Shown here one piece after another: positions 39,601 to 48,730 of a DNA stretch of 64,000 nt. The stretch is taken from positions 1 through 64,000 of the forward strand of contig NZ_JASBQE010000042.1 in assembly GCF_029960785.1 (NCBI RefSeq), given 5' to 3'. The stretch is from Polyangium sp. 15x6. GTDB taxonomy: Bacteria; Myxococcota_A; Polyangia; Polyangiales; Polyangiaceae. A program made the position numbers and the translations under genes. Every line of letters begins with the position of its first letter. The stretch's first letter is position 1. The notes under the pieces are model-generated. The model saw only the letters and a program-made list of their open reading frames with translations. It did no database searches and was not told where the DNA came from.

Positions 39601-41262
39601 TCACCGAGGTCCGCTCACCCCCCAATCGAGGCGCAGGCGGCCGTCCCTGTAAATCCGATTCGCCTCTCCGAGACCCGTCGAGCCATTCGTGATGGTGGCA
39701 TGCACGTTCACCGCGGGCGTGGGCAGCGCGTCGCGGCCGAGATCGAAGCGCTGCCCGCGCACGAGCACGCGATAGGCCTTGTCGAGGGCGAGCGCCCGCG
39801 CGCGCGACGGGAGCAGCAGGAAAGCGAGATCCCGATCGCCGCCGATGGCCGCGCGTCGCACCTCGGCCTCGGCGAGCGTGCCGCCCGGGAAAAAACGCGC
39901 CGTCATTTCGTCGTTCGCTCGGAGCTCGTCGCCAGCGCCGACGCGCCGAAGATACACGAGCACCTCGGGCTCCGCGTGCCCGAGCTGCGGGACGTCCGGG
40001 ATTCCGCGGATGTCTTGCACGCGCCAGCCCGCTTGGCCGGGCACCTTGCGGGCGAACGAGAACGTTTGATCGACCGTCACGCCCAGGTTCGAATGGCAGC
40101 CCATGCAGAACCGATGCTCCTCGTCCGTCGAGAGGCGCAGCCGCCCGGCCTCGTCCTCGATGAATCCCTGGAGCTGCCAGCCGAAGGCATTCCGAAGGCC
40201 GCTCATCGCGGATCCGGCATACACCGGCAGGAGCCCCTCGTCCTTTTCGTCCTGCTCTTTCTCCTGTGCGCGCAGAAGCGCCCATCGGTCGGGGGCGAGG
40301 ACCTTCCGCGCGTATCGTAGCTCTTTCACTCGCCGCGCTGCGTACCCGGGCACGTCGGGATCGAGATAGCGCACCGAATGCAAGAACTCGACGCCGCGGG
40401 GATAGAGGCCTCGCTCGAGCGGGACATTCGATGCGCCGCCGGCGTAGGTCTTCGGCAAGCGCCGCACGCGCGTGACGCCGGGCGAGAGGGCCCCGTCGCC
40501 GTCGAGATCGAAGCCGAGCAGGCGCTCGTCGGCGGGCTCGATTTCGCGATCGATTCGATCCGGCGGCGCATCGGGATCCGAGGTGATCGCGGCTTCGAGC
40601 AGCGACAGGTTGAGCGCGTAGATCGGGCGGGACGTGTTTCCCTGCGCGTCCCGCCGAAATGGCTCGGGCAAACGGATGAAGACGTCGTCGGTGCTGCCGT
40701 TCGTCGGCCAGAACGCGCCCGGGAAGGGCTTGTACCGCACGGCGCGATAGCCGCTCCCGTCCCTGGCGAATCCCTGTTCGTCGAAGCCACGTTCGAGGTC
40801 GAGGTCCGGCACGTAGCCCTCGAATCCTCGCGCCCCGGCGAGCGCGCGCCGGAGCGGACCATAGTTGTCCTCGCGGACATAGCGAAGAATCTCCTCGTCC
40901 GAGAGGGCCGCCATGTCGGCCGTTCGACCGACGAAGAGGTTTTCGTAGTGGTTCTTCTGGGCCGCCTCGGAGAACGAATACTCGGCCTGGAGATGCCAGT
41001 CCGAGCGCGTATTCGGGCCGTGTGCGCTCGTATGGCAGACCCAGCAAGGATTCGAGGTGCCGTTCGTCTTGGTATAACAAAGCGCGGGCACCGAGGCTTC
41101 CGGGTTCAGCACGCGACCTGCGGCCTCGCGGGCGTGCGCGAGCGGATCGTATCCGGTCTCGGCGCCGCGCTCCTCGCGGCGGCCGCACGAAGCCGCCGCG
41201 AGGGACACCAAAAGCGCGACGGCGAGCCACGATCCCGGGCGAGCTTCGTGCGTCCTCTTCAT
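39601..41262 (-). CDS. Diheme c-type cytochrome-like lipoprotein
   Basis: A 553-residue predicted lipoprotein (LLVSLAAASCG) with two CXXCH motifs, CWVCH near residue 73 and CMGCH near 385, separated by 300 residues. They bind two covalent hemes in the periplasm or at the outer membrane. The rest has no recognised fold, though DLDGDGALSPG resembles a calcium loop. The gene begins 4 bp after the stop of the PhoX-like gene, so the two are one operon. A role as electron carrier or peroxidase relative is speculative. Confidence 0.75.
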   Translation of the reverse strand: MKRTHEARPGSWLAVALLVSLAAASCGRREERGAETGYDPLAHAREAAGRVLNPEASVPALCYTKTNGTSNPCWVCHTSAHGPNTRSDWHLQAEYSFSEAAQKNHYENLFVGRTADMAALSDEEILRYVREDNYGPLRRALAGARGFEGYVPDLDLERGFDEQGFARDGSGYRAVRYKPFPGAFWPTNGSTDDVFIRLPEPFRRDAQGNTSRPIYALNLSLLEAAITSDPDAPPDRIDREIEPADERLLGFDLDGDGALSPGVTRVRRLPKTYAGGASNVPLERGLYPRGVEFLHSVRYLDPDVPGYAARRVKELRYARKVLAPDRWALLRAQEKEQDEKDEGLLPVYAGSAMSGLRNAFGWQLQGFIEDEAGRLRLSTDEEHRFCMGCHSNLGVTVDQTFSFARKVPGQAGWRVQDIRGIPDVPQLGHAEPEVLVYLRRVGAGDELRANDEMTARFFPGGTLAEAEVRRAAIGGDRDLAFLLLPSRARALALDKAYRVLVRGQRFDLGRDALPTPAVNVHATITNGSTGLGEANRIYRDGRLRLDWGVSGPR

Positions 41263-41266
41263 GGAT

Positions 41267-43672
41267 TCAGCCTCCGTTCGGCCAGACGCTCCATACGCTC
41301 TCGCCGGGATGCTGTACGCTCACGAAGAGCGTGCGCATGTCCGGCCCGAGCGCAGGGCCGGTGGCCTCCGCATCGCTCGGCACGGCGACGACGCGGAACG
41401 CCTTGCCAAACGTCGCCGAGATGACGCCGGGCTGCCCCGCCGCGTGCGCCGGATCGAGGTCGAGGAAATAAATGGCGTCGGCGGTCTTGTTCGTGCCGAA
41501 GTTGCCATCCGTGCCAAACCAGACGCCGCCGTCCCGATCGATGACGAGGTTGTCCGGGTTTGCCGCGTCGTACGGCCCGGCGGCCTTCGTGCCTGCCCAG
41601 ACACGGAAAAACGTGAACGACGTCGACGCAGCCGGATCGGCCGGGTTTGCCTCCTGGAATGCGAAGACGTTTCCGAGCGCGTCGGGGCGCTTGGGCGAGA
41701 TCGTGTCGTGCTCCGCGGGGGCAATGAGCTTGCCTTGCTGATCGAGCTGCGTCTTGCGACCGTGGTTCGTGAAGGCGACGTAGAGCCGTGGCGTCCCGCT
41801 CGGATCCTTCGGGTTGTACTCGACGTCCTCGGGCCGGTTCAGCTCCATGATGCCGACCTTCGCGCAGGCCGTGAAGAGCGCGCGGCGCACGTCATCGTCG
41901 CTCAGGAAACCGCCGAGGCCATTGTAATCGATGTCCATCAAGGCGGCGCCCACGGTCTTGTCGGGCTCGCCCAGCGCGGCCGCGTTCGGCGCGATTGCCG
42001 TGCTCGCCGTACTGAGGTGGATCCATTGCCCCGTGCCCGGCTGCGACTCCGTCGGCGCCTGCCCCGTGGCGAGCATCGTGACGCCGGTCGTGTTGTCGAG
42101 GCCGGCGAAATGCGCGACGTAAAGCGAGCCCTCGTCGAGCAGCGCGCGTGTCTCCGCCCTCGTCATGCCGGCCGTGTACGGGTTCTTGGAGATAAACTTG
42201 AAGATGCGGCCGCTCCGCCGATCGTCCCCAGCATAGACGACGATGCGTTGATTCGGCACGAGCTTCCACTGCGCGTCGACCGCGAACGTCGCGTTCTCCC
42301 AGCGCGCGCGACCCATCGCGCCGAGCTTCTTGTGCCCCACGCCTTTCGTGGTCTTACCCTCGTATTCGCCTTCCGGCTGACCCGGATCGATCTCCACGAG
42401 GTAGCCGTACAGATCCCGCGCGTGGTGCGTCAGCGGATCCGGGGACATCCCATATTCGCTCGTGGGGCTCGCCTTCGTCTCGAACGTGATCGGACCGCCC
42501 GGATCGGCTCCGGCCCCGAGGACGAGCTTCTGCTCGCTGGTCCAGAACGCCTCGAGGTCACCATAAAAATCCTGGACGTTCTCCTCCGCGGTGATCACCG
42601 TGCCCCAGGGGGTTTGTCCGCCGGAGCAATCGCCCATGATGCCGCTGACGACGCCGGGAGGCAATGCATTGCCCTGATCGTCGTGATCGTCGGCGACCGC
42701 CGCGAGGCCCGTGATGCGCAGGAGGGTATGGCTCGTCGCGTCGTACCGCACCGCCTTCGCCCCGCGATCGACTTCCCATTCGCCCGAGGCCGGATCCTGC
42801 ACCACGTGGAACCACGAGCCGCCGTTCTGCCGCTTCGCCTCCTGCACGTACGTCGAGCGGCTCGCGTCCGACCATTCGTTCGAGGTGACGTCGTTTTCGA
42901 GGACGCCCATGGACCGGAGATAGGTCGCGAGCGTGAGGTGTTGCCCCACCGGCGCCGTCGTCGCCGTCGGGGCGCTGTTCGAGATGTATTCGTGGTTGAC
43001 CCACATCCAGCCGGAAGCCCCGCTACCGTTCCATTGCGGCGCAGCGCCGGGGACGCCGTCCCAGCCGTCCCCGAAGAAAGCGACGTAATCGTTGTTCGCG
43101 CCAAACCGCGGCGCGGCGTGGCCCTGATCGAACGTGAGTGGATCGAGCCAGGCCGCGACCACGTTGCCCGAGAGGCCGGCAATGGCACGCACGCTGTCGG
43201 TCGCCGCATTGGTCAGCGGAAACTGCACGCCGGGCGACAAGGTGCCCTTCGCGACTTGCTCCACGCGCTTCCGCACGTACTGGCCGAGATCCGCAGCGCC
43301 CGTGCCGAGGTCATCCATGAATGCGAGCGCGACCATTCCGGAGAGTGGCCGCGAAGGATCCGGCCACGTGATGCCCGGCTCTCCCGCGGGCCCCTGCGGG
43401 CCGGTCTCCCCGGGCGTCCCGGGATTGCCCTCGGGCCCTTGGGTCCCCGGCTCCCCGGGTGCGCCGGGATCACCTTGCGGCCCCTCTTCCCCTTGCGGAC
43501 CCGTTTCGCCCTGCGGCCCTTGCGCGCCGTCCTGTCCGTCGAGGCCGTCTCGACCATTCGCGCCGTCTTTCCCGTCGCTCCCGCAAGCCCCGAGCGCTGC
43601 GGCGAGCAGCACACCGGCGCTCGCGAGCGTGAAGACATGGCGCGACCCGGCTCCAGCAATCCTTCGTTTCAT
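41267..43672 (-). CDS. PhoX/DUF839-family phosphatase with collagen-like stalk
   Basis: An 801-residue lipoprotein (AALGACG lipobox). Residues 30-95 are a collagen-like Gly-X-Y run ([14 protein letters not shown]-type). The catalytic region is of the PhoX (DUF839) family, with [54 protein letters not shown] and [11 protein letters not shown] motifs, including Glu and Asp ligands for Ca/Fe. PhoX is an alkaline phosphatase for phosphate scavenging. The collagen-like stalk probably lifts the enzyme off the surface. ATG 43672 has GAGG upstream. The gene is co-transcribed with the diheme lipoprotein. Confidence 0.82.
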   Translation of the reverse strand: MKRRIAGAGSRHVFTLASAGVLLAAALGACGSDGKDGANGRDGLDGQDGAQGPQGETGPQGEEGPQGDPGAPGEPGTQGPEGNPGTPGETGPQGPAGEPGITWPDPSRPLSGMVALAFMDDLGTGAADLGQYVRKRVEQVAKGTLSPGVQFPLTNAATDSVRAIAGLSGNVVAAWLDPLTFDQGHAAPRFGANNDYVAFFGDGWDGVPGAAPQWNGSGASGWMWVNHEYISNSAPTATTAPVGQHLTLATYLRSMGVLENDVTSNEWSDASRSTYVQEAKRQNGGSWFHVVQDPASGEWEVDRGAKAVRYDATSHTLLRITGLAAVADDHDDQGNALPPGVVSGIMGDCSGGQTPWGTVITAEENVQDFYGDLEAFWTSEQKLVLGAGADPGGPITFETKASPTSEYGMSPDPLTHHARDLYGYLVEIDPGQPEGEYEGKTTKGVGHKKLGAMGRARWENATFAVDAQWKLVPNQRIVVYAGDDRRSGRIFKFISKNPYTAGMTRAETRALLDEGSLYVAHFAGLDNTTGVTMLATGQAPTESQPGTGQWIHLSTASTAIAPNAAALGEPDKTVGAALMDIDYNGLGGFLSDDDVRRALFTACAKVGIMELNRPEDVEYNPKDPSGTPRLYVAFTNHGRKTQLDQQGKLIAPAEHDTISPKRPDALGNVFAFQEANPADPAASTSFTFFRVWAGTKAAGPYDAANPDNLVIDRDGGVWFGTDGNFGTNKTADAIYFLDLDPAHAAGQPGVISATFGKAFRVVAVPSDAEATGPALGPDMRTLFVSVQHPGESVWSVWPNGG

Positions 43673-43756
43673 TCGCAAGCACCTCGCTCGATCGTTCCGC
43701 TTCGAACGATCGCGCGCGAGGTTGACGCGTCTCCGTTGCGGCGCGGCGTGGAGCCT

Positions 43757-43834
43757 GTCACGATTTCGTGACGCATACGCAAGTTTCAAACTGTCGACAA
43801 CCGCGTAACGATTGTGTGACAATTTCGTCGACAG
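43757..43834. promoter_or_regulatory. Divergent regulatory region with two inverted repeats
   Basis: GTCACGatttCGTGAC (43757-43772) is a perfect 6-bp dyad, and CTGTCGAC at 43791-43798 pairs with GTCGACAG at 43827-43834. Both lie between the divergent PhoX and kinase genes. A phosphate-box could be expected here, but its direct repeats are not convincing. Confidence 0.35.
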
Positions 43835-43946
43835 CGCGCACCTCGATTTTCACGGCGTGAAGCTCGTCACCTCTGCAAGCGCGAAGAAAAACGCGAAACA
43901 CGGGATCGTGCTTGCTTCGTCACCGGAACGAGCGGATCATGGTGCC

Positions 43947-45809
43947 GTGTCTGCTGCCCCGCCCCTGCCCCATCACGACGGCGATTCGAGCATAGGCAAG
44001 TACAGGTTCATCGCGAGCCTCGGCCACGGCGGAATGGCGGACGTTTACCTCGCGGTCGTCCCCGGCCCGGCCGGCTTCAACAAGCTGCAGGTCGTGAAGC
44101 GACTCCGGCGCGATTACGTCGAGGATCCCGATCACATCGAGATGTTCCTCGACGAGGCCCGGCTCGCGGCGCGGCTGAACCACCCGAACGTCGTGCAGAC
44201 CTTCGAGGTGAGCGAGTCCGACGGGGAATACTTCATGGCCATGGAGTACCTCGAGGGCCAACCATTCAACCGCATCATCAGCCGCGCGAAGAAGGACCCG
44301 CCGCCGCCCGGGCTGCTCTATCGTATCGTCGCGGACGCGCTCGCGGGGCTCCATTACGCGCACGAGCTCACCGACTACGACGGCACGCCCCTCCACATCG
44401 TCCACCGCGACGCGAGCCCGCACAACGTCCTCGTGACGTACGACGGGCACACGAAGATCCTCGATTTCGGCATTGCGAAGTCCGAGGTACGCTCGGGCGA
44501 GACACGCACCGGCATCGTCAAGGGCAAAGTTGGGTACATGGCGCCCGAGCAGGCGCGGTGCAAGCCGCTCGACAGGCGTGCCGACGTCTTCGTCCTCGGA
44601 ATCGTGCTCTGGGAAATCGCCGCGGGCCGCAAGCTCTGGGACAAGGCCTCGGACATCGAGGTGCTCCACAGGCTCGCGACGGGAGAATATCCCCGCGTCC
44701 ACGACGTGGAGCCGAACGCGCCCGAGGAGATCGATCGGATCTGCGCCAAGGCGATGGCCCGGGATCCGGCCGATAGGTACACGACGGCGTCCGAGATGCG
44801 CGCTGAAATCCTCGCGTATCTGGATCGAGCTGGCCTGCGCGTCTCGAGCGAGGACGTGGGTCGCTACGTGACGAGCGCGTTCGGGGACAAACGAGCCGAC
44901 ATCCGGAGGGTGATCGATCAGCAGATCAGCAGGCTGAAGGCGCAACAATCGGGGGAAAGGCTGGCCATCCCCGACGTCGCTGGCCCGCCCGATGCGGCCC
45001 CCGATTCGCTGAGCATCCCGAACCTCGGAGGCTCCGGGCGGCACAGCATGAACGGCTCGGGATCGAATCCGAAAGGCCTGACGGGATCGAACGCGCGTAT
45101 TCCAGGCCCGAGCAGCCTGCCCCCCGGGGCGCCGCCAGAAACGACGATGCAGGTGGCGGCTGCCCCCGTATCGAACCGAGGGAGCATGATCATTGGCGCC
45201 GCGATCGTCATGGCTGCGGCGATCGGCGCCTTCGCGTTATTGAAGTCGAGGACGCCCGCCTCGAATGTGGCGGTGCCGTCGACCGAGAGCACGCAAGCGG
45301 AGGCGGCTCGGCAGCCGGCGCCGTCGACCGCGCCCGTCGGAGCGGCATCAATCGCCGCGACAACCGCGCCCGAAGGGACGGCGATGGTGGAGATCAAGGT
45401 GCGCGCGATCCCGGCACAAGCGGAGATCTTCCTCGACGGCGCGCATCTGCCGACGAACCCGTTCACGGGCAAATTCCCCGCGGATGGAGCGAGCCACCGC
45501 GTCCACGCGGAGGCGCGGGATCATCGATCGGCCGCGCAAATCGTCACCTTCGACAAGGACGCGAAGATCGAGCTCGTGCTGGAGCCGAAGGGCGGCGCAG
45601 CTCAGGCGAGCAATACGACGACGGGCGAAGAGTCGCCCGAAGAGCCGGCGGCGACGTCCACGCCGCCGCCGACGCCCGCCCCTGCCGCGACGAGCAGCAC
45701 ACGCGCCAAGCGAAAGCTCGGGGATGGCGATCCGTTCCATACGGCCGCGCCGGCGACCACGACGACGGGGAAGAAGCGCTCGCTCGGCGACGGACAGAGT
45801 CCCTGGTGA
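43947..45809 (+). CDS. Hanks-type Ser/Thr kinase with transmembrane segment and PEGA domain
   Basis: About 620 residues. The kinase domain (about 20-285) is complete: GHGGMADV, VVKR Lys, HRDASPHN, DFGIAKS and GYMAPEQ. A Ser/Gly/Pro linker leads to one membrane helix (MIIGAAIVMAAAIGAFALL, about 412-430) and an extracytoplasmic PEGA domain (about 480-555), then Pro/Thr-rich tail repeats ending KRKLGDGD and KKRSLGDG. It probably senses an envelope ligand. The start is unsure: GTG 43947, 43908 and 43812 are in frame, and the shortest with the conserved kinase was chosen. Confidence 0.88.
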   Translation: MSAAPPLPHHDGDSSIGKYRFIASLGHGGMADVYLAVVPGPAGFNKLQVVKRLRRDYVEDPDHIEMFLDEARLAARLNHPNVVQTFEVSESDGEYFMAMEYLEGQPFNRIISRAKKDPPPPGLLYRIVADALAGLHYAHELTDYDGTPLHIVHRDASPHNVLVTYDGHTKILDFGIAKSEVRSGETRTGIVKGKVGYMAPEQARCKPLDRRADVFVLGIVLWEIAAGRKLWDKASDIEVLHRLATGEYPRVHDVEPNAPEEIDRICAKAMARDPADRYTTASEMRAEILAYLDRAGLRVSSEDVGRYVTSAFGDKRADIRRVIDQQISRLKAQQSGERLAIPDVAGPPDAAPDSLSIPNLGGSGRHSMNGSGSNPKGLTGSNARIPGPSSLPPGAPPETTMQVAAAPVSNRGSMIIGAAIVMAAAIGAFALLKSRTPASNVAVPSTESTQAEAARQPAPSTAPVGAASIAATTAPEGTAMVEIKVRAIPAQAEIFLDGAHLPTNPFTGKFPADGASHRVHAEARDHRSAAQIVTFDKDAKIELVLEPKGGAAQASNTTTGEESPEEPAATSTPPPTPAPAATSSTRAKRKLGDGDPFHTAAPATTTTGKKRSLGDGQSPW

Positions 45810-45827
45810 TCGAGCCGAGCGCGACGA

Positions 45828-47090
45828 TCACGGCGTTTCGCAATAACCGTAGCTGCAGGCGGGGGCGCTCGCGGGGCACTCCGAGGACTGCGTGCACGCC
45901 TGGCAGCTCGTCTTTCCGTTGACGATCTCCTCGAAGTAGCAATCGCAGCGCGAGTCGGTCGTGTACGTCTTGAGTGGGCCCATCTCCGCGGAGCGGCCGA
46001 CGCGCATCGCGCATTTGGGGACGAGGTGCTTCTTCGTGATCGCCTCGACGAGCGCATTCGAGAGCTTGGGCGCGGCGAAGCGGGTGACGAGCGCGCCCGC
46101 CTGCTCCGTGGGAATGCCCGCGCTGACGCGCGTGTAGAAGTGAAGGGGGCCCCAGATCGGGTAATGCCCGTCGCGCACGTTCCGTTTGTCGAAGAGGAAC
46201 GGCGTCGAGTCCGGGTAATATCCGCAGCTCTGCCCGAACGCCTTGAATGCGAGGACGCGCAGATCGGAGCGGGCGTCGTCCGCGACGTCCGTCGAGAGGA
46301 TGCCGATCGCTTGCTCGGCGAGGGAGGCGTCGAGCAGGATCTTGAGCCCGTCGCGAACCGCGCTCGATCCGCCGCGATCCTTGCCCCACCACTTGTCAGC
46401 GGGCACGTTGATGGCGCGCGCGATCATCTGCTGCGTGCCGGAGCTCGCATTTCGCACGAAATAATAGGTGGGATCCGTCCACGGCGCGGCGGCCCCCATG
46501 TGGCTGCCCGTGCCGAAGATCATGTACGCCGCCTCCGCGCTGATCGATTTCTGCGTCGAGAGGGCCGGGACCACGAAGGTCATCGGCTGGATCGGGCCCT
46601 GATAATCGGCGATCTGCACGCCGCCGGGTGCCATGGCGAAATCGCAGGTGCTGGCATACACGTCGGAGACGCCGACGTCGACGGTGTTGCCGGCCGGATC
46701 GAGGAAGCACTCCTCGGTCGTGCCGTCGGCGTTGTAGAACCTGGCGTAATTTGCGGGTTTGCCGCCGGCGGCCGGGATGTCCTTGATGAGCCGCGCGGCG
46801 GGGTCCTCGGAATAGACCGCCGAGACGCCGGTGCAGGAGCCCTGCGACTGATACACGATGGTATAGGGCGAGCCCTCGGCCGCGAGGATCCCCTGAATGA
46901 CGCCGAGGAAGCCGCTCACCGCGCTCGATCCGGCGACGTAAACGACCTTGGGTCGCTCGACGGAGTCGAAGCAGTTTTTCGTGGGGGCGGCGGACGCGCC
47001 CTCCGCCACGAGCGTCGCCGCGACGCCGAGGGCGAGCGCGGGCCCGAGATGACGCGTCGTCTTCGTGCTGGGGAATCGGATCTCGTTCAT
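45828..47090 (-). CDS. PstS-like secreted substrate-binding protein with Cys-rich tail
   Basis: A 420-residue exported protein (signal ALALGVAATLVAEGASA). The mature start VVYVAGSSAVSGFLGVI resembles the phosphate-binding loop of periplasmic PstS proteins, and the two-lobe layout fits a type II binding protein. The last 45 residues are Cys-rich (CDCYFEEIVNGKTSCQAC, CPASAPACSYGYC). ATG 47090 is favoured because GAGG lies 7 nt upstream; ATG 47096 is next to it. It is the last of three co-directional genes, and no PstCAB permease lies nearby, so it may act as a stand-alone phosphate or other anion binder. Confidence 0.7.
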   Translation of the reverse strand: MNEIRFPSTKTTRHLGPALALGVAATLVAEGASAAPTKNCFDSVERPKVVYVAGSSAVSGFLGVIQGILAAEGSPYTIVYQSQGSCTGVSAVYSEDPAARLIKDIPAAGGKPANYARFYNADGTTEECFLDPAGNTVDVGVSDVYASTCDFAMAPGGVQIADYQGPIQPMTFVVPALSTQKSISAEAAYMIFGTGSHMGAAAPWTDPTYYFVRNASSGTQQMIARAINVPADKWWGKDRGGSSAVRDGLKILLDASLAEQAIGILSTDVADDARSDLRVLAFKAFGQSCGYYPDSTPFLFDKRNVRDGHYPIWGPLHFYTRVSAGIPTEQAGALVTRFAAPKLSNALVEAITKKHLVPKCAMRVGRSAEMGPLKTYTTDSRCDCYFEEIVNGKTSCQACTQSSECPASAPACSYGYCETP

Positions 47091-47110
47091 GACCATGCCT
47101 CGGGAAAAAC

Positions 47111-47521
47111 TCAAAGAACGGGGGTTGGCTCGACGAGCGGGGGCAACGCGGCGCCGTTGCAGAGCCCGAGACGGGCGCAGTTGTCGAAATAGACGCACGT
47201 GGCGTCCGTGCATTTATTGAAATACTGCTCGTCGTTCGTGGGCTCGCCGGAGAAACACGCCTCCCCGCCGCCCGAGCCGCCCGAGCCGCTGCTCGAGCCC
47301 GAACCGCCAGGGAGGACGCATACGCCCTCCCGGCACACCGAGCCATTGCCGAACTTGCTGCAATCGGCGTCTGTCGTGCACTGATCCGTCGCGCCCTCGA
47401 CGATGAGGTTGCAAGCGCCCGCGAGCCCCGCCATGGCCAGAAACGCGAAGGCCGCGAGGAGCCAGGCAAAGGCGGGAGGCTGACGGCGACGATGCGGCGA
47501 TTGGGCCTTGTTCTCTTTCAT
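47111..47521 (-). CDS. Small Cys-rich lipoprotein
   Basis: A 136-residue probable lipoprotein (hydrophobic AFAFLAMAGLAGAC). The mature part has eight or so Cys residues, including CTTDADCSKFGNGSVCREGVC, a pattern frequent in myxobacterial surface proteins, a Gly/Ser linker, and a second Cys cluster. Its start is 22 bp after the PEGA gene and it ends 20 bp before the binding-protein gene, so the three form an operon. No enzyme motif is visible. Confidence 0.7.
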   Translation of the reverse strand: MKENKAQSPHRRRQPPAFAWLLAAFAFLAMAGLAGACNLIVEGATDQCTTDADCSKFGNGSVCREGVCVLPGGSGSSSGSGGSGGGEACFSGEPTNDEQYFNKCTDATCVYFDNCARLGLCNGAALPPLVEPTPVL

Positions 47522-47543
47522 GTTCGTCCCGTACGAGCTCCGA

Positions 47544-48539
47544 TCAGAAGGTGCCCTTGATCCACACGCTGCCGGGGCCCACGCTGACATTCACGGGGGC
47601 GAGCCCGGCCTTTTTGGGACCACTCGGCCCGGCCGTGAGCGTGAGGATCAACGAAGTCACGCCCGCGACCGCCGTGGCGCCGAGCAAGACGTCCGCTGCA
47701 ATGGCGAGGTTTCTCATGTTGCCATACGACTCGTCGAGCGTGGGGCGGGGCGTGCCGAACGTATCGAGCTGGCTCCGATAATCGGAGCTGGCGCGGAGCG
47801 CGAGGCCTCCGACGATGCCTGTGCCGACGGCGAGCGCGCCCGTGATGACCCAGGGGACGATAGGCACTTTGCGCCCCGCGCCCGTGTCCCCACCCGGCTC
47901 ATCCGAGCCCGGCGCGGACGTCCCGTCGCCCGAGGAAGGCGCGGCCGCGGTGCTCCCGCCGCCGACATCGAGCGCGACATCGACGATGTCGGTGCCGGCC
48001 ACTTCGATCACCCGGGTCACCGGCTCGGCGCCCTGGACGCGCGCCGTCACCTTGCGTTTGCCCGCGCCGACGATGACGGGCGCGTCGAGCGGGGTCTTGC
48101 CGACGACCACATCATCCACGAGGATCTCGGCGCCGGGCCGATTCGTGGTGATCTTCAGCGTCGCGACGCGGCCCTCGAGCTTGCGGACATCGTTCTCGAC
48201 CTCGGCGCGGCGCGGCGCGTTGATGTCGCCGCCGCCCTCCTCGAGGTATTGCTTGAAGCTGCGGAGCGCGCAGGGGTAATCCGGGAGCTGATAGCAGATC
48301 TGCCCGATGTCGAAGAGGAGCTTGTAGCTCGGCGCGAGCTCGTACGCGCGGCGGATCTCGACGAGCGCCGCCGTGAAGTCGTTGTCCTCGTAGAGCTCCC
48401 GACCACGCTGGTAGCGACGCTGCGCTTCCTGCATTTCCTCCTTGGTGGGCTGCTTTGTCGGGCCCGCGGCGAGCGCGGACGGGGCCGCGAGCGCGAGGCT
48501 CAGGGCGCAGGGGATGGCAATGAGAATCGAGGATCGCAT
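47544..48539 (-). CDS. TPR and PEGA-domain exported protein
   Basis: A 331-residue exported protein (signal LSLALAAPSALAA). TPR-like helices span about 30-105 (EEMQEAQRRYQRGRELYEDN, ALVEIRRAYELAPSYKLLF), followed by a PEGA domain at about 120-195 (LKITTNRPGAEILVDDVVVG, KTPLDAPVIVGAGKRKVTAR), a Gly/Ser linker, and two membrane-like helices at 235-260 and 280-305. The sequence suggests an envelope scaffold. It heads the operon with the small lipoprotein and the binding protein. The divergent neighbourhood also holds a kinase with a PEGA domain. Confidence 0.78.
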   Translation of the reverse strand: MRSSILIAIPCALSLALAAPSALAAGPTKQPTKEEMQEAQRRYQRGRELYEDNDFTAALVEIRRAYELAPSYKLLFDIGQICYQLPDYPCALRSFKQYLEEGGGDINAPRRAEVENDVRKLEGRVATLKITTNRPGAEILVDDVVVGKTPLDAPVIVGAGKRKVTARVQGAEPVTRVIEVAGTDIVDVALDVGGGSTAAAPSSGDGTSAPGSDEPGGDTGAGRKVPIVPWVITGALAVGTGIVGGLALRASSDYRSQLDTFGTPRPTLDESYGNMRNLAIAADVLLGATAVAGVTSLILTLTAGPSGPKKAGLAPVNVSVGPGSVWIKGTF

Positions 48540-48730
48540 CGAGGTCCAGGTTGCGCGGGCACGCTTCTGCGGTGGTTCGTTCAGGGTAGATGAACGACCG
48601 CGAAGACTTCAACCCGAGGCCCCTGTCCCGGGATGGCTTTCACATGATTGGCACCCGATCGTCGCAAGGCCGTTTCATTCGAGGCTCGCCGGGTTTCGCG
48701 CCCACGGCAGCCTCCCCACACCGACGCGGA

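Noticed and set aside
43757-43834. Phosphate (PHO) box upstream of the PhoX gene
   Set aside because: The dyads present do not show the 11-bp direct repeats expected, so only a generic regulatory region is reported.
45781-45821. Terminator between kinase and binding-protein genes
   Set aside because: CGCTCGGC and GCCGAGCG pair but with a 25-nt loop that spans a coding end; too weak to claim.
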